The translations under genes were made by a program, and so were the position numbers. DNA of 64,000 nt, taken from Oceanobacillus massiliensis str. N'diop. GTDB lineage: Bacteria > Bacillota > Bacilli > Bacillales > Amphibacillaceae. Every line of letters starts with the position of its first letter. Position 1 is the first letter of the stretch. The notes beneath the pieces were generated by a model, which did no database searches, was not told the DNA's origin, and worked only from the letters and a program-made list of their open reading frames with translations. This document shows positions 62,940 to 64,000 of this stretch, piece by piece. The stretch spans positions 490,480 to 554,479 of the forward strand of contig NZ_HE610976.1 in assembly GCF_000285495.1 (NCBI RefSeq). The letters are read 5' to 3'.

Positions 62940-63866
62940 TTATCGATGGGATTCAGTCAGCAGGCTGTCCAATAGCATTTGTGTTTTCAAGCCCTCTTCC
63001 CCATCCAATTCTGGCTGAAGATCATGATTTATACACTGGATAAAATGGTCTACTGCATTTTCAAACCCGCGCTGCTTAAGGATACTATCCCAAGATGAAG
63101 GCTCTATGCTTGTTCTCCCTTGCTGCTGTTCAATCTCTGTTAACCGCATATTTTTAATGCGAATGGTAGCACCATCCGTTTGCATTTCCAGTTGTTCCAG
63201 GTTACTTCCTGCATGACGATGCATAGCTGTATGCAGCACCGTACCATCAGGCGCTTCAAAGATATGCTGTGCCCTGGTTAGGTGGTTATCTTGATTCACC
63301 TTTATTTCTGAATATTTTACTAGCAGTTCACTATCAGCTAGCCAGCGAGCCGTATCCACCACGTGAATATAATCATCAAGCAGCGTAAACTGGTAGGATC
63401 CTGGACCGATTGAACGTGCTCTATGTTTTTCAAACCTTATCCATGATGTATCTTTAGCTTGTTTCTTGGCCTCAACATACATGGGCGAGAAGCGGCGATT
63501 AAACCCTACCATGAGTTTTCTGCCCTTGTTTTTGCTAAGCGTGACCAATTTTTCAGCCTCTGCTACTGTCGATGCCAGTGGCTTATCAACATAAACGTCA
63601 ATACCTTTATTCAAAAGTTCTGCCACTACTTCAAAATGAGACGCTGTCGAACTATGAACAAAAATAGCATCACAGTCACTAGCAAGTGCCGGCAAATTGG
63701 AATATTCCTGCATTCGATACTGGCTGCATATTTGCTTTCTCTTCTCCACACCTGGTGAAAACGCCCCCATTAACTGCCAATCTTTCTCTTTTGAGAGGAT
63801 TGGCAAATATGCTTTCTGCGCAATTCCTCCCAGTCCTACTATACCTACACGTGGCTTTCTCATCAT
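62940..63866 (-). CDS. Gfo/Idh/MocA family oxidoreductase
   Basis: Cytosolic NAD(P)-dependent oxidoreductase of 308 residues. Rossmann motif RVGIVGLGGIAQKAYLPIL at the N-terminus, DVYVDKPLAST (family Lys near 97), MVGFNRRFSPMY near 122, and a short C-terminal domain. It resembles YceM/VirK-type members; the sugar substrate is not determined. GGGAGG lies 7 nt before the ATG at 63866. It is about 80 nt upstream of the ROK kinase gene, in the same direction. Confidence 0.88.
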   Translation of the reverse strand: MMRKPRVGIVGLGGIAQKAYLPILSKEKDWQLMGAFSPGVEKRKQICSQYRMQEYSNLPALASDCDAIFVHSSTASHFEVVAELLNKGIDVYVDKPLASTVAEAEKLVTLSKNKGRKLMVGFNRRFSPMYVEAKKQAKDTSWIRFEKHRARSIGPGSYQFTLLDDYIHVVDTARWLADSELLVKYSEIKVNQDNHLTRAQHIFEAPDGTVLHTAMHRHAGSNLEQLEMQTDGATIRIKNMRLTEIEQQQGRTSIEPSSWDSILKQRGFENAVDHFIQCINHDLQPELDGEEGLKTQMLLDSLLTESHR

Positions 63867-63902
63867 TTCTGTACCTCCCTAATTGGAAAAAGAATAAGAT
63901 CC

Positions 63903-64000
63903 GCGAGATGAGCTTCCGGGCCGCGGAATTAGCGCGAAAATCGCGGAATTAAATCCCGGACCGCGGAATTAGTTCGAAAACTGCGGAATTAGCTCCCGGG
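63903..64000. repeat. Phased repeat array R6: CGCGGAATTA units, cut by window end
   Basis: Five visible cores (GCGGAATTAGC, GCGGAATTAAATCC, CTGCGGAATTAGC) at about 20-bp steps, with spacers alternating between GCGAAAAT/TTCGAAAA and CCCGGAC types. Same core as R3 and R4. The array continues past the window. Confidence 0.9.

Overview
The window is chromosomal DNA from a motile, low-to-mid GC, Gram-positive member of the Bacillaceae. Evidence: GGAGG-type ribosome binding sites with many GTG/TTG starts, rho-independent terminators, SigD-type flagellar promoters, KhtT/KhtU, LCP and PgcA proteins, and a Bacillus-style xyl regulon with ROK repressor and cre sites. An Oceanobacillus/Virgibacillus-like genus is plausible, but the species cannot be read from the sequence. 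No rRNA, tRNA, IS element, prophage or CRISPR array was recognised.

Layout. 0-10 kb: subtilase, Na+/solute symporter, TauE-type exporter, MscS channel, two tiny membrane proteins, a Gfo/Idh oxidoreductase and the KhtTU K+/H+ antiporter, with seven copies of a roughly 28-nt dispersed repeat between them. 10-17.4 kb: chemotaxis receptor, acetyltransferase, YdjM-like protein, a decayed LAGLIDADG endonuclease, and a SigD-driven csrA-like/flagellin operon whose flagellin 3' end carries a group I intron. 17.5-26 kb: rhodanese, a four-gene cluster of three exported coiled-coil proteins plus a dedicated signal peptidase I, a GlsB-type protein, a GGDEF-EAL protein and a PBP4-type DacB. 26-34 kb: HAD hydrolase, lone ABC ATPase, then a GntR-DUF2848-amidase-TRAP operon. 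34-46 kb: lactonase, proI-proB-proA, M20 amidohydrolase, pgcA-LCP, MFS. 47-64 kb: sugar region with galM, aldo/keto reductase, sugar symporter, xylBA, YesL, a sugar ABC importer, xylR, xynB, a ROK kinase and another Gfo/Idh oxidoreductase.

How the genes work together. xynB, the ABC importer, the sugar symporter, xylA and xylB form a xylo-oligosaccharide/xylose pathway. XylR-like operators lie over the xylA promoter and over the divergent xylR/ABC promoters, and cre-like sites lie near xylA and xynB. The GntR cluster looks like a self-regulated organic acid/amide uptake and hydrolysis unit.

The most striking element is the flagellin 3' end. A group I intron of about 380 nt separates exon 1 from a 45-nt exon 2, and the first 45 nt of the intron themselves encode a near-identical flagellin C-terminus plus stop. 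Spliced and unspliced mRNA would therefore both give a complete 386-residue flagellin. Also notable are six arrays phased at 20-21 bp (two helical turns) in different gene-free gaps, and five apparent -1 frameshifts in homopolymers that either reflect sequencing undercalls or broken genes.
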